Below the pieces are notes generated by a model that was given only the letters and a program-made list of their open reading frames with translations, searched no databases and was not told the origin of the DNA. Both the position numbers and the translations under genes were made by a program. A DNA stretch of 54,334 nucleotides from Mesorhizobium alhagi CCNWXJ12-2. Lineage in GTDB: Bacteria > Pseudomonadota > Alphaproteobacteria > Rhizobiales > Rhizobiaceae. Shown one piece after another: positions 7,189 to 16,230 of this stretch; positions within the stretch are counted from its first letter, which is position 1; every line of letters starts with the position of its first letter. The stretch is taken from contig NZ_AHAM01000159.1 of the NCBI RefSeq assembly GCF_000236565.1, positions 1 through 54,334 of the forward strand. The letters are read 5' to 3'.

Positions 7189-8588
7189 AGGCGCGCTTCG
7201 CCCGTCTGGGCAATCTGTTCCCGCAATCCGTGGGTGGTCAGTTGCTGGCTATGCTGCTTTTGGCGCTCGTCGCGACGCAGGGGCTTGGACTCCTGCTGCT
7301 GACCGACGAGCGCAACCTCGCCGTGCGGGCGGCCTTGAGTTTCGAGGTGGCGGGACGCGCCGCGAATGTCGTGCTGCTGCTGGACGACGCGCCAGCAGAT
7401 CTGCGCCCCTCTATCCTGAGGGCGGCAGATTCGCCCCTGGTTCGGTTTGAAGTCGGACCTACGCCTGAAGCACCGCACGATAGCACCGATACAGACTCTG
7501 TTCTGGGCCAGATCCGGCAGATCCTCGGCAATCCAGAACGTGAAATCCGGGCAGATATTCATGCCAATTCCATAACACCTATGCCGATGCCCGAGGGCAT
7601 GCCAGCCGCAATGCGCCCCATGCACGACGCGATGATGGCCGGGCGGACGGAAGCGGTGGAAATGACGCTTTCGATCCGTCTTGCCAGAGGCGATTGGCTG
7701 AATGTGCGCACGATGTTCCATCGCCCGGGGCCGCAACTTTCGCCGAAGGCCCTGTTGCCGCTGCTGTTGATGGCAGTTGCCGTGGCCCTGGTGGCTTGGT
7801 GGACGGCTCGGCGTGTCGTGGGCCCGATGCGCGCGCTTGCCGTAGGGGCCGACCGGCTGGGGCGTGGTCTTGATGCTGGTCCGCTGCCCATGACCGGGCC
7901 ATCAGAGATCCGCAACACCACGCTGGCCTTCAACCGGATGCAGGACCGGCTGACGCGCTTTGTGACCGAGCGCACACATATGCTCGCGGCGCTGAGCCAT
8001 GATCTGCGTTCACCCCTTACCGCGATGCGGCTCAGGATCGAGATGTTGGACGAAACCGAGGACAGTGTCCGCCTGAAGTCGCTTGTCGAGGAAATGCAGG
8101 CCATGGTCGAAGCGACGCTGGAATATGCGCGCGGAGTCGCCAAGGCGGAACCCGAAGCCACGGTGGATCTAGCTGCTCTGCTGGCCGATATAGTGGGCGA
8201 TGTGGGCGGGGATCGGGCGAACCTCACACCATCGCAGCCGATGCCCGTCACCATTCGCCCTCACGCGCTGAACCGAGCGCTGCGCAACCTGATCGACAAT
8301 GCGGTCCGCTATGGCGACGTGGCAAACGTTACCCTGACGCAAGAACCGGGAACGGTCATCATCACCATCGCCGACACGGGTCCGGGATTGCCCAAGGATC
8401 AGCTTGAGGCCGTCTTTGAGCCTTTCGTGCGGCTGGAAGGGTCTCGCAACCGGGATACGGGCGGGGTTGGCCTGGGTCTGGCCCTCGCCCGAACCATTGT
8501 TCAGGCGCATGGCGGAACGGTCCTGCTGCGGAACCGCGCTGGAGGCGGGTTGGACGCTATGGTGCGGCTTCCGATTGGGGATACGTGA
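7185..8588 (+). CDS. Sensor histidine kinase with Met-rich periplasmic domain
   Basis: 467 residues from GTG 7185, overlapping the regulator stop by four bases. There is a transmembrane segment at about 20-39, a periplasmic loop, a second transmembrane segment at about 188-206, then HAMP, HisKA and HATPase domains. The H-box is ALSHDLRSPLTAMRLRIEML with the phospho-acceptor near residue 272. N-box NLIDNAVRYG, G1 DTGPGLP and G2 GVGLGLALA are intact. The periplasmic loop contains a Met/Pro-rich stretch at about 131-160 (MPMPEGMPAAMRPMHDAMM), unusual for a sensor and suggestive of soft metal sensing, like the Met-rich protein encoded divergently. The ligand itself is inferred. Confidence 0.95.
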   Translation: MKARFARLGNLFPQSVGGQLLAMLLLALVATQGLGLLLLTDERNLAVRAALSFEVAGRAANVVLLLDDAPADLRPSILRAADSPLVRFEVGPTPEAPHDSTDTDSVLGQIRQILGNPEREIRADIHANSITPMPMPEGMPAAMRPMHDAMMAGRTEAVEMTLSIRLARGDWLNVRTMFHRPGPQLSPKALLPLLLMAVAVALVAWWTARRVVGPMRALAVGADRLGRGLDAGPLPMTGPSEIRNTTLAFNRMQDRLTRFVTERTHMLAALSHDLRSPLTAMRLRIEMLDETEDSVRLKSLVEEMQAMVEATLEYARGVAKAEPEATVDLAALLADIVGDVGGDRANLTPSQPMPVTIRPHALNRALRNLIDNAVRYGDVANVTLTQEPGTVIITIADTGPGLPKDQLEAVFEPFVRLEGSRNRDTGGVGLGLALARTIVQAHGGTVLLRNRAGGGLDAMVRLPIGDT

Positions 8589-8966
8589 ATCAGCCTGGCG
8601 GTCAGGGAAGAAAGCCAGCGCAGATACTAAAGAACAAGCGATGGAACGATGCTCCACCGCAGGACCGGAACGAGCCCGATACCGATAAGCGACAACCAGG
8701 GCATGCGGGTTGATCAAATCCTCATCCAGCGCAACAGCTGATCTCGCCATGTCCATTTCGAATGTCTGGACCGCGAGTTTCGGGCCTCTACCTTGGTCGG
8801 ATAAAGGAAGACCGTCTTGCCGTGCGCCTGCGCGTCATTGGCTTGGAATGGTGCGTCCTTCCGTGTGCCGGGATGATGGACGCGATTCTTGGGCCCGAGC
8901 TCTATGGGGAGACCGCGATCTGCATGCGCAATCCATCGAGCCGGTAGCGGCCCGCGTCAGGCAGGC
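8589..8966. other. Gene-free spacer, convergent ends
   Basis: This 378-bp stretch lies between the 3' ends of the kinase (plus) and the NicO permease (minus). Short frames on both strands were read and none shows a family motif, ribosome binding site or repeat. I see no gene here. Confidence 0.5.
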
Positions 8967-9689
8967 TCAGCCGACGATCGCGTTCCAGGCTACTGCCACC
9001 AGGATGAGGCCCGCCGTCACCTGGATCGTCCGGGTGACGGCGTCCACCACGCGGGGCCGGGCTGCCAGCAGGCGCAGAAGCTGCTGCCGAAACAGCACGG
9101 CCGCCAGCGCCACCGCCGCCAGCACCAGCACCACGCCGATCATCATCACGGCCGCGAAGGCGACGCCCGCCTGCGGCACGCCCCGCGAGATGGCGAAGGT
9201 CATGACGAACAGCGTCAGCGGACAGGGGATCAGCCCGGCCATGAAGCCGACCAAGGAGCCTTCGCGGCCATGCGAATGCCCGGTCCCGCGAAACGCCTGC
9301 CACAGCATCCACAGCCCGATCAGACCGAGCAGGCCCCGGCTGAGATCTTCCAGCAGGGGCGCTCGGCCGACGCTGCCCAAGGCCACGGACACCAGCGGCA
9401 GGGAGAACAGCGCGATTAGAACGGACATCGTCACATGCGTGAAGGACAGCGCAAGCGACACCACCAGGGCGCGCGCGAGGGTGGCGGTCGAGCCCGTCAG
9501 GTAGATGGCGAGCACCGCCTTGCTGTGACCGGGCGTGAGCGCGTGGACCGCGCCGAACACGATCCCCATGGGAAGGTATGCCGCCAGCAGCTGCCAGTCG
9601 CCCGTCTCGGCGAAGTTCCCGATGCGGTCGGCGAAGGCGAGGTATATCTCGCGCTGGATCGCGACCAGTTCCTGAAGCAGACCCATCAT
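8967..9689 (-). CDS. NicO-family nickel/cobalt efflux permease (RcnA-like)
   Basis: 240 residues from ATG 9689, whose ATGA overlaps the stop of the YqaA-like gene; the longer frame upstream of 9689 is the antisense side of that gene. About six hydrophobic segments are visible. Family hallmarks are HALTPGHSKAVLAIYL near the N-terminus, a short His segment (GTGHSHGRE) in the central loop and GFMAGLIPCPLTLFVM after it. NicO proteins export Ni2+ or Co2+. It is the last gene of an operon with a CsoR/InrS-type repressor and an MFS exporter with a His-rich tail, which supports a nickel/cobalt role. Confidence 0.9.
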   Translation of the reverse strand: MMGLLQELVAIQREIYLAFADRIGNFAETGDWQLLAAYLPMGIVFGAVHALTPGHSKAVLAIYLTGSTATLARALVVSLALSFTHVTMSVLIALFSLPLVSVALGSVGRAPLLEDLSRGLLGLIGLWMLWQAFRGTGHSHGREGSLVGFMAGLIPCPLTLFVMTFAISRGVPQAGVAFAAVMMIGVVLVLAAVALAAVLFRQQLLRLLAARPRVVDAVTRTIQVTAGLILVAVAWNAIVG

Positions 9690-10126
9690 CCGAGGACGCC
9701 CAGCGTGGTGGCGGCCAGCGCGACGTAGCGCGCGGTCTTGGCGATCGTGACCAGGACGACGAAGCTCCAAAGCGGCTCGCGCAGGACTCCCGCCGCGACC
9801 GTCAGCGCGTCCCCGCCGATCGGCGCCCAGCTCAGGAGCAGGCTCCAGCGTCCCCAGCGGCGATACCACCCCGTCGCCCGGTCGAGCGCGGCAGGGCCGA
9901 TCGGAAACCATCGTCGGTCGCGAAAACGCTCCACGCCGCGCCCGAGCGCCCAGTTGACCATGGCGCCCAGCACGTTTCCGATACTGGCGACGGCGACCAG
10001 CAGAATGGCAGGGTGAGTGTCGGCCACGAGAAGGCCGACAAGGGCGGCTTCCGACTGCGCGGGCAGGATCGTGGCGGCGACGAAGGCGATCGCGAACAGC
10101 CCGCCCAGAATGGCGATGTCATCCAT
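9686..10126 (-). CDS. YqaA-like (DedA/SNARE-associated superfamily) membrane protein
   Basis: 146 residues from ATG 10126 (MDDIAILGGLF), preferred because family members start at this point; another ATG at 10174 would overlap the upstream gene. Hydrophobic segments surround the family signature FVAATILPAQSEAALVGLL, then NVLGAMVNWALGRG and RYVALAATTLGVLG. The family is inner-membrane and its activity is undefined; members often accompany metal transport genes. It is placed 29 bp after the MFS gene and overlaps the NicO permease by four bases, so it belongs to the same transcript. Confidence 0.85.
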   Translation of the reverse strand: MDDIAILGGLFAIAFVAATILPAQSEAALVGLLVADTHPAILLVAVASIGNVLGAMVNWALGRGVERFRDRRWFPIGPAALDRATGWYRRWGRWSLLLSWAPIGGDALTVAAGVLREPLWSFVVLVTIAKTARYVALAATTLGVLG

Positions 10127-10155
10127 CGGGTCGTTGGAATCGATGCGAACAGGTT

Positions 10156-11475
10156 TCAGCGCGCATGCGGCCATGTGCCGTGAAGGTCGTCGATGACGAA
10201 AGCATGGGCATGGCTGTTCCGGCCCGCGACAGAGCCTTCTGCCCAATGCGGATGGCTTACGGGCAGGCCGTCATGGGAATGCTCGACGATCTCAGGGTCG
10301 GCGGCAGGCCACAGCCACGCGGCAGCCGCGACGGCGCTTGCAGCGATGGCGGCGAGAATCAAAGCGGTTGCCTGAAGCCCGAACGCGGCCGCGGCCCATC
10401 CGGCAAGCGCATAGGTGACAAGCCAGCATCCATGCGAGAGGGCGAACTGGGCGGCGAACAGCGCCGGACGGTCCTCGGCGCGCGATGAGCGCCGCAAGAG
10501 CCGCCCGGACGGGGTCTGCGACATCGAGTAGCCGGCGCCGATGACGAACCAGAGCAGAAGCAGCCAACCATAGGAAGGGACGGCTGCCGCGGCGAAAGTC
10601 GCTGCGGCGAGGACCGAAGCGCCCGCCAGCATGGCGGCTCGGTCGGACACGCTATCGAGCAGCCTCGGCAGGACCAGGGCGACCAGCATCGACCCGCCGC
10701 CGAAGGCTGCAAGCGCCAGTGCCGTCTCGCTCTGGTCGAGACCGAAGACGGCCTGTACGTAGACGACCGTGTTGACGATCACCAGCGCGCCGGCGGCAGC
10801 GACCGCCGTGTTGATCGCAAACAGGCCCCTGAGGCGCGGCGTCGCCAGATAGATGCGGATGCCGCGCGTGGTGCGGTCGTAGATGCCGCGCGGTGCGCTC
10901 GCCTTCGGACTCGGCAGTACGACGGAGACGACCAGTGCCGAGGAGACCAGGAAGCCGACGACGGTCCCGGCGAACAGATTGTGGAAGCTGATGACGGTCA
11001 GGAGCGCCGCCGCCAGCACCGGGCTGACCAGGCTTTCCAGATCGTAGGCGAGCCGCGAGAGCGACAGCGCTCGGGTGTACTCCCTCTCGTCTGGAAGCAC
11101 GTCCGGGATCGTCGCCTGGAAGGTCGGCGTGAACCCGGCGGAGGCAGACTGGAGCACGAAGATCAGGACGTAGACCTGCCAGATCTCAGTGACGAACGGG
11201 AGGAGAAGTGCGACCGCAGCGCGGACGATGTCAAGCGAGACCAGCATGGCCCGGCGCGGAAGTCGTTCCGCGAAAGCGGCCGCCACCGGCGCGACGGCGA
11301 CATATGCGACCATCTTGATCGCCAGCGCCGTGCCCAGCACCGCCCCGGCGTTCTCGCCCGCCAGGTCGAAGGCGAGCAGGCCTAGGGCCACTGTCGCAAG
11401 CCCGGTTCCGATCAGCGCGACGACCTGAGCAAGGAAAAGGTGGCGGTAGGTGCGGTTGGAAAGAACGCCGAGCAT
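10156..11475 (-). CDS. MFS exporter with His-rich C-terminus (NreB/NrsD-like)
   Basis: 439 residues from ATG 11475 (MLGVLSNRTYRHLFLAQ), whose ATGA overlaps the stop of the repressor gene. Twelve hydrophobic segments are expected. The MFS pattern NRTYRHLFLAQVVALIGTGL and the loop AERLPRRAMLV are present. The last 50 residues, after the final membrane segment, contain His clusters (EHSHDGLPVSHPHW, NSHAHAFVIDDLH), as in the nickel exporters NreB and NrsD. Together with the adjacent repressor fingerprint and NicO permease this indicates Ni2+ (or Co2+) efflux. Function is by family and context; the metal has not been tested. Confidence 0.85.
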   Translation of the reverse strand: MLGVLSNRTYRHLFLAQVVALIGTGLATVALGLLAFDLAGENAGAVLGTALAIKMVAYVAVAPVAAAFAERLPRRAMLVSLDIVRAAVALLLPFVTEIWQVYVLIFVLQSASAGFTPTFQATIPDVLPDEREYTRALSLSRLAYDLESLVSPVLAAALLTVISFHNLFAGTVVGFLVSSALVVSVVLPSPKASAPRGIYDRTTRGIRIYLATPRLRGLFAINTAVAAAGALVIVNTVVYVQAVFGLDQSETALALAAFGGGSMLVALVLPRLLDSVSDRAAMLAGASVLAAATFAAAAVPSYGWLLLLWFVIGAGYSMSQTPSGRLLRRSSRAEDRPALFAAQFALSHGCWLVTYALAGWAAAAFGLQATALILAAIAASAVAAAAWLWPAADPEIVEHSHDGLPVSHPHWAEGSVAGRNSHAHAFVIDDLHGTWPHAR

Positions 11476-11750
11476 CAAAGGTACTTCGCGATTTCCTTGA
11501 ACTCGTCGACGGAGCGGCGACGCTCTCTCGGAAGCGGTCCGACGGCGTCCTCCAGGCAATGTTCGAGATGGTCCTGGATCAGCGTGCGCTTCGCCTGCGC
11601 GACGGCCTTCTCTACCGCGTGAAGCTGCTGCGTGACGTCGAGGCAGGGTTTTCCCGCCTCGATCATGGCGACGACGCTGCGCAAATGGCCTTCGGCGCGT
11701 TTCAGGCGCTTGACGATGTCGGGGTGGGAGGCGTGGCGGTGCTCTGTCAT
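11475..11750 (-). CDS. CsoR/RcnR-family metal-sensing repressor, InrS-like ligand set
   Basis: 91 residues, an all-alpha DUF156 repressor. Putative ligands are Cys36, His61 and Cys65, with His4 and His6 near the N-terminus. C-H-C is the copper CsoR pattern and H-C-H-H the RcnR pattern; His plus C-H-C matches the nickel sensor InrS, which controls an NrsD exporter in Synechocystis. It is the first gene of a four-gene operon with an MFS exporter, a YqaA-like protein and a NicO permease, joined by ATGA overlaps. The likely role is derepression by Ni2+ or Co2+. AGGAGG lies 13 bases before the ATG, and G-tracts upstream (11795-11830) could hold the operator. Confidence 0.9.
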   Translation of the reverse strand: MTEHRHASHPDIVKRLKRAEGHLRSVVAMIEAGKPCLDVTQQLHAVEKAVAQAKRTLIQDHLEHCLEDAVGPLPRERRRSVDEFKEIAKYL

Positions 11751-12329
11751 GCCGCAGTTGCTATCCTCCTGGTAGGGATGTCGTCAACAAGCGCAGCGCC
11801 CCCGCCACCCTAACCCCTTGCCCCAACTAACGCCTTAGACCGCTGGATGATGATACCGACCCGAACAGCCGTCTCGGCCGCAAAGGCTTGATCTGCGTGC
11901 TCGCCTTCGCGGTTCTGGCATTCCAAGCGTGTATTCCGGACCATTCCGGTTTTGCCCTGTCAGATTTGGCGGCAGTTCATGACCATCATGACAAACGCGT
12001 ACGGCGACGCGATGCGCAATACATGCGATGCCGGTATCACGTTTCCGTTCGAACTGGCCTTAACCTGTATCAAAGACGGATAGATCGTCTGGACTGACCT
12101 TGTTCAGCTTCATCGCCTGGTGTTCTACGGCCGATGCATTCGTGCCTACCGTCTCCTGAGAACTGATTCGATATGTTGCTGACCCAAAACGAGTTGCCAT
12201 TGTAGGTGAGAGGTATCACCTCCAATCATCATGCGAATCGTGTTTCTGTGAACGGGGGAAGCGTCTACGATAGGCGTCATAGAGTTGTACTGCGCCTTCA
12301 TGAGGGGAGTTACAGCCGGAGGTCGGCCA
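11751..12329. other. Intergenic region with G-tract candidate operator
   Basis: 579 bp between the divergent repressor and PNPOx-like genes. Read on the minus strand, 11795-11830 contains runs of G (GGGGTTAGGG, GGCGGGGGCG), the kind of tract bound by CsoR/RcnR proteins, but no full flanking repeat is evident. The remaining bases hold only short frames without motifs or start signals. I see no gene here. Confidence 0.35.
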
Positions 12330-12764
12330 ATGATAATCCGTACACTTTCCACTTCAGAGTGCGCGAAGCTGCTTGCGGCAAATCGCTTAGCCCGCTTGGC
12401 CTGCGCAAAAGACGGGCGGCCTTACGTGGTTCCGATCTACTGTGTTTACGCGGACAGCCATCTTTACGCATTCTCCATGCCGGGCAAGAAGATTGAATGG
12501 ATGCGGGGCAATCCCATGGTGTCACTTCAGGTACACGAGGGGGGCGAACGGCGCGAATGGAAAAGCGTGGTTGTCGACGGTCGTTATGAAGAAATGCTTG
12601 ATAGTGTCGGGCGGGATCATGCTTGGTCGCAATTGAGCAGACATTTCGACTGGTGGGAGCCGGGCGGTCTCAAACCGGTCGCATCTGAGGTGTCGGACCA
12701 TTCGCCGCACGTCTTCTTTCGAATCTCGATCGAGCAGATGTCCGGGCGGGAGGCAAAGGAATAG
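12330..12764 (+). CDS. Pyridoxamine 5'-phosphate oxidase-like flavin-binding protein
   Basis: 144 residues from ATG 12330, selected over 12285 because GGAGGT lies seven bases upstream. It reads as a split-barrel PNPOx-like domain: TSECAKLLAANRLARLAC, DGRPYVVPIYCVYADSHLYAFS, the KIEWMRGNP segment and VVVDGRYEE are all family features. Such proteins bind FMN, F420 or heme, and some are nitroimidazole reductases. The cytoplasmic location and the actual cofactor cannot be read from sequence. It is the first gene after the repressor promoter region and precedes the P-type ATPase by 169 bp; co-transcription is possible but not shown. Confidence 0.85.
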   Translation: MIIRTLSTSECAKLLAANRLARLACAKDGRPYVVPIYCVYADSHLYAFSMPGKKIEWMRGNPMVSLQVHEGGERREWKSVVVDGRYEEMLDSVGRDHAWSQLSRHFDWWEPGGLKPVASEVSDHSPHVFFRISIEQMSGREAKE

Positions 12765-12877
12765 CATTCCACGCGTTCTGATACGACCCTCGCCAGCAAG
12801 TGCAGTAATTATGGAACCAAAACCGCACTGGCACCTCACCGTCCTCACCGCTGGGTCACAATCATCGGAGCCTGATC

Positions 12878-12937
12878 ATGTCCTTCCTCGACGCGGCCGG
12901 CACGCGTGAAATCCGCAGAGCAAGGGCAGTGATTTGA
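12878..12937 (+). CDS. 19-codon leader frame overlapping the ATPase start
   Basis: ATG 12878 has GGAG at a good distance and opens a 19-codon frame (MSFLDAAGTREIRRARAVI) whose TGA overlaps the TTG start of the ATPase gene (TTGA). This could couple translation to the weak TTG start. It may also be chance; no related peptide is recognised. Confidence 0.3.
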   Translation: MSFLDAAGTREIRRARAVI

Positions 12938-15735
12938 ACGAGCGGCTCCAGTCTCCGACACTCGATGACTATTCGCTGCTGGCAGCCGACGCCGTAGTGC
13001 AGAGTTTTGGCAGCGATGCCGAGCGCGGCCTGACCGGATCCGAGGCGACGCGGCTTCTGGCGGAATTTGGCCGTAACGAACTGCGGGCGGTGGCGCCGAT
13101 GCCCGCTTGGCGCCGCCTACTCGCGCAGTTTCAGGACCCACTCGTTTATCTGCTGCTCGGCGCGATCGTCATCGCCCTTGTGGCATGGCTGATCGAGGGC
13201 CGTGAGGGCTGGCCTATCGATGCGATCGTCATCACCATGGTGGTTGTGGCCAATGCGGTTCTCGGCTTCGTGCAAGAAGCAAGGGCCGCCAACGCTGTTG
13301 CCGCGCTGGCGCGAATGACCGCCGTGACCTCTTCGGTGCTGCGCGACGGGGAGCGAAGGCGCATCCCGAGCGCCGAGCTGGTCCCGGGCGATATCCTGCT
13401 GCTGGAGGAAGGCGACGCCGTCGGAGCCGATGGTCGGCTGCTGCGCTCGGCGAGCCTTCGCTTGCAGGAAGCCTCGCTCACCGGAGAAAGCGAGGCTGTT
13501 CTGAAAGACGCGGCCGCCCTGGATGACCTCGCGCCACTCGCCGAGCGGTCCTGTATGGTGTTCAAGGGCACTGCGGTTGTTCAGGGGACCGGCCGCGCCG
13601 TCATCACCGCTACTGGCATGCAGACCGAGATGGGCGCTATTGCCACCATGCTCGACGCCACGGTGGAGCAGCCGACGCCGTTGCAGAGGGAGGTGGCGCT
13701 GATCGGCCGCACGCTCGGCATCGCCGTCGTCGTCATCGCCGTTATCGTCGTCGCCGCGGTGCTGCTGGTGTCCGACATAGAAGGCCCTTCGGACGTCATC
13801 ACCGTGCTGCTGCTGGGCGTATCGCTGGCAGTTGCGGCGGTGCCGGAAGGTCTCCCCGCCATCCTGTCTCTCGTGCTGGCGCTCGGGGTGCAGCGCATGG
13901 CCAGCCGCAACGCCGTGGTCAAGACCCTCTCGTCGGTGGAGACCCTTGGCTCGGCTTCCGTCATCTGCTCGGACAAGACCGGCACGCTGACGCGCTCCGA
14001 GATGACGATCGAGCGGATCACGACCGCATCGGGCGGCAGCCGCGTTACCGGCGTCGGCTATGCGCCGCTGGGCCGCCTGGAGGTCGAGGACGGGGTAGCA
14101 CCGGCAGCAGCGCTTCGCGCCGAGCACATCGTCGTCCTGAGCGGTGGCAGCCTGGCCGGCAATGCCGCCTTGCGGCAGACGGAAGACGGAGCCTGGGAGA
14201 TCCAGGGCGATCCCACAGAAGCCGCGTTTCTTGTGGCTGAGCGCAAGCTCGGCGTCGAGGACCGCCGCCAGCGACGCTTCGAGCGTATCAGCGAGATTCC
14301 ATTCAGCTCCGAACGCAAGATGATGTCGACCATCGAGCGCGACCACGAGCATGGCGGCGAACGTATCCTCATCACAAAAGGCGCGCCGGACGTGCTGATG
14401 GGGCATTGCAATCGCATCCGGGTTGGCATGGACGTGGTCCCGTTCGACGAGGCGCAGCGTGCACACGCGCACGCCAATGTAGAGCGCCTGTCGGACGAGG
14501 CGTTGCGCACCCTGGCGGTCGCCTATCGGCCGCTGAGAGCCGACGAAGACCCGCAAGCCGGCGAGAAGCTTGAGCACGACCTGATTTTCGTCGGCACCGT
14601 GGGCATCATTGATCCGCCACGCGAGGAAGCGGCGGTCGCGATAGCGGAAGCTCGCCGCGCCGGCATCCGAGTGATGATGATCACCGGCGACCATCCACGC
14701 ACCGCGTCGCGCATCGCCGCACTGCTGGGCATCGTCGAAAACGGGAAGAAGGCACTAACCGGGGCCGAACTGGACGCCATGGACGATGCTGGTTTCGCGG
14801 CCGCGGTTCGCACGACATCGGTCTATGCCCGCGTGGCGCCCGTGCACAAGCTGCGCATCGTCGATGCGCTGCAGGCCGACGGCAATGTGGTGGCGATGAC
14901 CGGCGACGGCGTCAATGATGCCCCAGCGTTGAAGGCAGCCGATATCGGCGTCGCCATGGGGATCACCGGCACCGAAGTCACCAAGGAGGCGGCCAAGATG
15001 ATCCTGGCCGACGACAATTTCGCCACCATCGTCGAGGCGGTACGCGAGGGGCGCGGCATCTTCGACAATATCCGCAAGTTCCTCCGCTATCTGCTGTCGT
15101 CCAACATGGGCGAGGTTCTGACCGTGTTCCTCGGCGTCGTCGGGGCCGGCGTGATCGGGCTGGGTGGCGCCGGCGGCGGCGAGTTGGTGCTGCCGTTGCT
15201 GGCCACCCAGATCCTTTGGATCAATCTGATCACCGACTCCGGTCCCGCGCTCGCCATGGGCATCGATCCGGAAACCGACGATGTGATGGCACGTCCGCCG
15301 CGCAAGGTAAACGAGCGCGCCATCGACGCGCGCATGTGGCGCGGCGTGATCGAGATCGGTCTGGTAATGGCGCTGGCGACGCTTCTCACCATCGATCTCT
15401 ACCTGCCCGGCGGGCTGATCGAGGGCTCGCAGAGTCTTGATCAGGCACGCACGGCCGGGTTCACCGTGCTGGTTATTGCCCAGCTGTTCAATTGTTTCAA
15501 TGCGCGTTCCGAAACCACCAGCGCTTTCGGCCATCTGTTTGCGAACCGGTGGCTGTGGGCGGCGATTGGCCTATCATTCCTGCTCCAGGTCGCGGTCGTC
15601 AATTTCAGCCCGCTCAACGTGGCGTTCGGAACAGTCCCCCTGCCGCTCGAACAGTGGCTGGTCTGCGTCGCGATGGGCAGCAGCGTCCTTTGGTTCAGCG
15701 AGATCCGCAAATGGGCGCGGCGGCGGAGAGGATAA
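12934..15735 (+). CDS. P2-type cation-transporting ATPase, Ca2+-ATPase-like
   Basis: 933 residues from TTG 12934; the conserved N-terminal cation-ATPase domain begins immediately after, so no later start fits. The actuator motif is TGES (about 183), the phosphorylation site CSDKTGTLT (Asp about 347) and the hinge TGDGVNDAPALK. Membrane residues that form Ca2+ sites in SERCA are retained: PEGLP in M4, SSNMGEV in M5 and NLITDSGPA in M6. It therefore probably exports Ca2+ or a similar cation (Mn2+, or Na+ in some relatives) at the inner membrane. The length is normal for prokaryotic P2 ATPases. A 19-codon frame overlaps its start. Confidence 0.92.
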   Translation: MNERLQSPTLDDYSLLAADAVVQSFGSDAERGLTGSEATRLLAEFGRNELRAVAPMPAWRRLLAQFQDPLVYLLLGAIVIALVAWLIEGREGWPIDAIVITMVVVANAVLGFVQEARAANAVAALARMTAVTSSVLRDGERRRIPSAELVPGDILLLEEGDAVGADGRLLRSASLRLQEASLTGESEAVLKDAAALDDLAPLAERSCMVFKGTAVVQGTGRAVITATGMQTEMGAIATMLDATVEQPTPLQREVALIGRTLGIAVVVIAVIVVAAVLLVSDIEGPSDVITVLLLGVSLAVAAVPEGLPAILSLVLALGVQRMASRNAVVKTLSSVETLGSASVICSDKTGTLTRSEMTIERITTASGGSRVTGVGYAPLGRLEVEDGVAPAAALRAEHIVVLSGGSLAGNAALRQTEDGAWEIQGDPTEAAFLVAERKLGVEDRRQRRFERISEIPFSSERKMMSTIERDHEHGGERILITKGAPDVLMGHCNRIRVGMDVVPFDEAQRAHAHANVERLSDEALRTLAVAYRPLRADEDPQAGEKLEHDLIFVGTVGIIDPPREEAAVAIAEARRAGIRVMMITGDHPRTASRIAALLGIVENGKKALTGAELDAMDDAGFAAAVRTTSVYARVAPVHKLRIVDALQADGNVVAMTGDGVNDAPALKAADIGVAMGITGTEVTKEAAKMILADDNFATIVEAVREGRGIFDNIRKFLRYLLSSNMGEVLTVFLGVVGAGVIGLGGAGGGELVLPLLATQILWINLITDSGPALAMGIDPETDDVMARPPRKVNERAIDARMWRGVIEIGLVMALATLLTIDLYLPGGLIEGSQSLDQARTAGFTVLVIAQLFNCFNARSETTSAFGHLFANRWLWAAIGLSFLLQVAVVNFSPLNVAFGTVPLPLEQWLVCVAMGSSVLWFSEIRKWARRRRG

Positions 15736-15785
15736 CTGGCGGCGGAGATCTTCATGAACTGTGAGACATCGGAACACGGGAAGCC

Positions 15786-16200
15786 ATGACCGCCCTGACG
15801 ATCCGCGCCGACGCCAATCATATCGGTCGCATCGGGTGTGCGACTCTGGTGGCTACCATGTTGGCCCTGCTTGATCCCACGGCTCTCAAGTTCCAGGCTG
15901 CCCTTTATGCGACTTTTTCAGCACAGATAGTGAAACGCTGATACGTGCCATTGTTGGTCTCGGCTGCACCGGGCATCGGGATCGCTGCCCCACATTTCGC
16001 CATCCTGAAGCGGCTGGTCGTGATGGGGTTGTCGCCGGCAGCGGGGCTCCAGACCTACGTTAATCCTGCAATCCTTTGGGCGTCCGCGGAAATGATCCGG
16101 CACACGGAGGGCAGTGTCTCGATGCCGGGTGTCACGGAGAACATCGAACGACATGCCACGCGTCCGCGTGAGCTATCAGGATCTGATATGAGAAACTGGC
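15786..16200 (+). pseudogene. Peptide deformylase-like relic
   Basis: The segment SAAPGIGIAAPHFAILKRLV, then YVNPAILWASAEMIRHTEGS and VSMPGVTENIERHA, is unmistakably a polypeptide deformylase fold. Upstream pieces (DFFSTDSETLIRAIVG) and the downstream piece (RVRVSYQDL) lie in other frames, giving at least two frameshifts, and the HExDH motif is missing. In addition the metal-ligand Cys of motif 2 (EGCLS) is Ser here (EGSVS). The 51-codon frame starting at 15786 may be the damaged N-terminus. No working deformylase is expected. The N-terminal boundary is uncertain. Confidence 0.7.
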
Positions 16201-16230
16201 TGATAATCTGCTGCGAGCTCAGGGCCGCAG

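Noticed and set aside
13117-14694. 525-codon minus-strand frame inside the P-type ATPase
   Set aside because: Low-complexity His/Asp/Arg composition, typical of an antisense frame in high-GC DNA.
14755-15534. 259-codon minus-strand frame inside the P-type ATPase
   Set aside because: Antisense shadow without motifs; the ATPase hinge and membrane helices are on the other strand.
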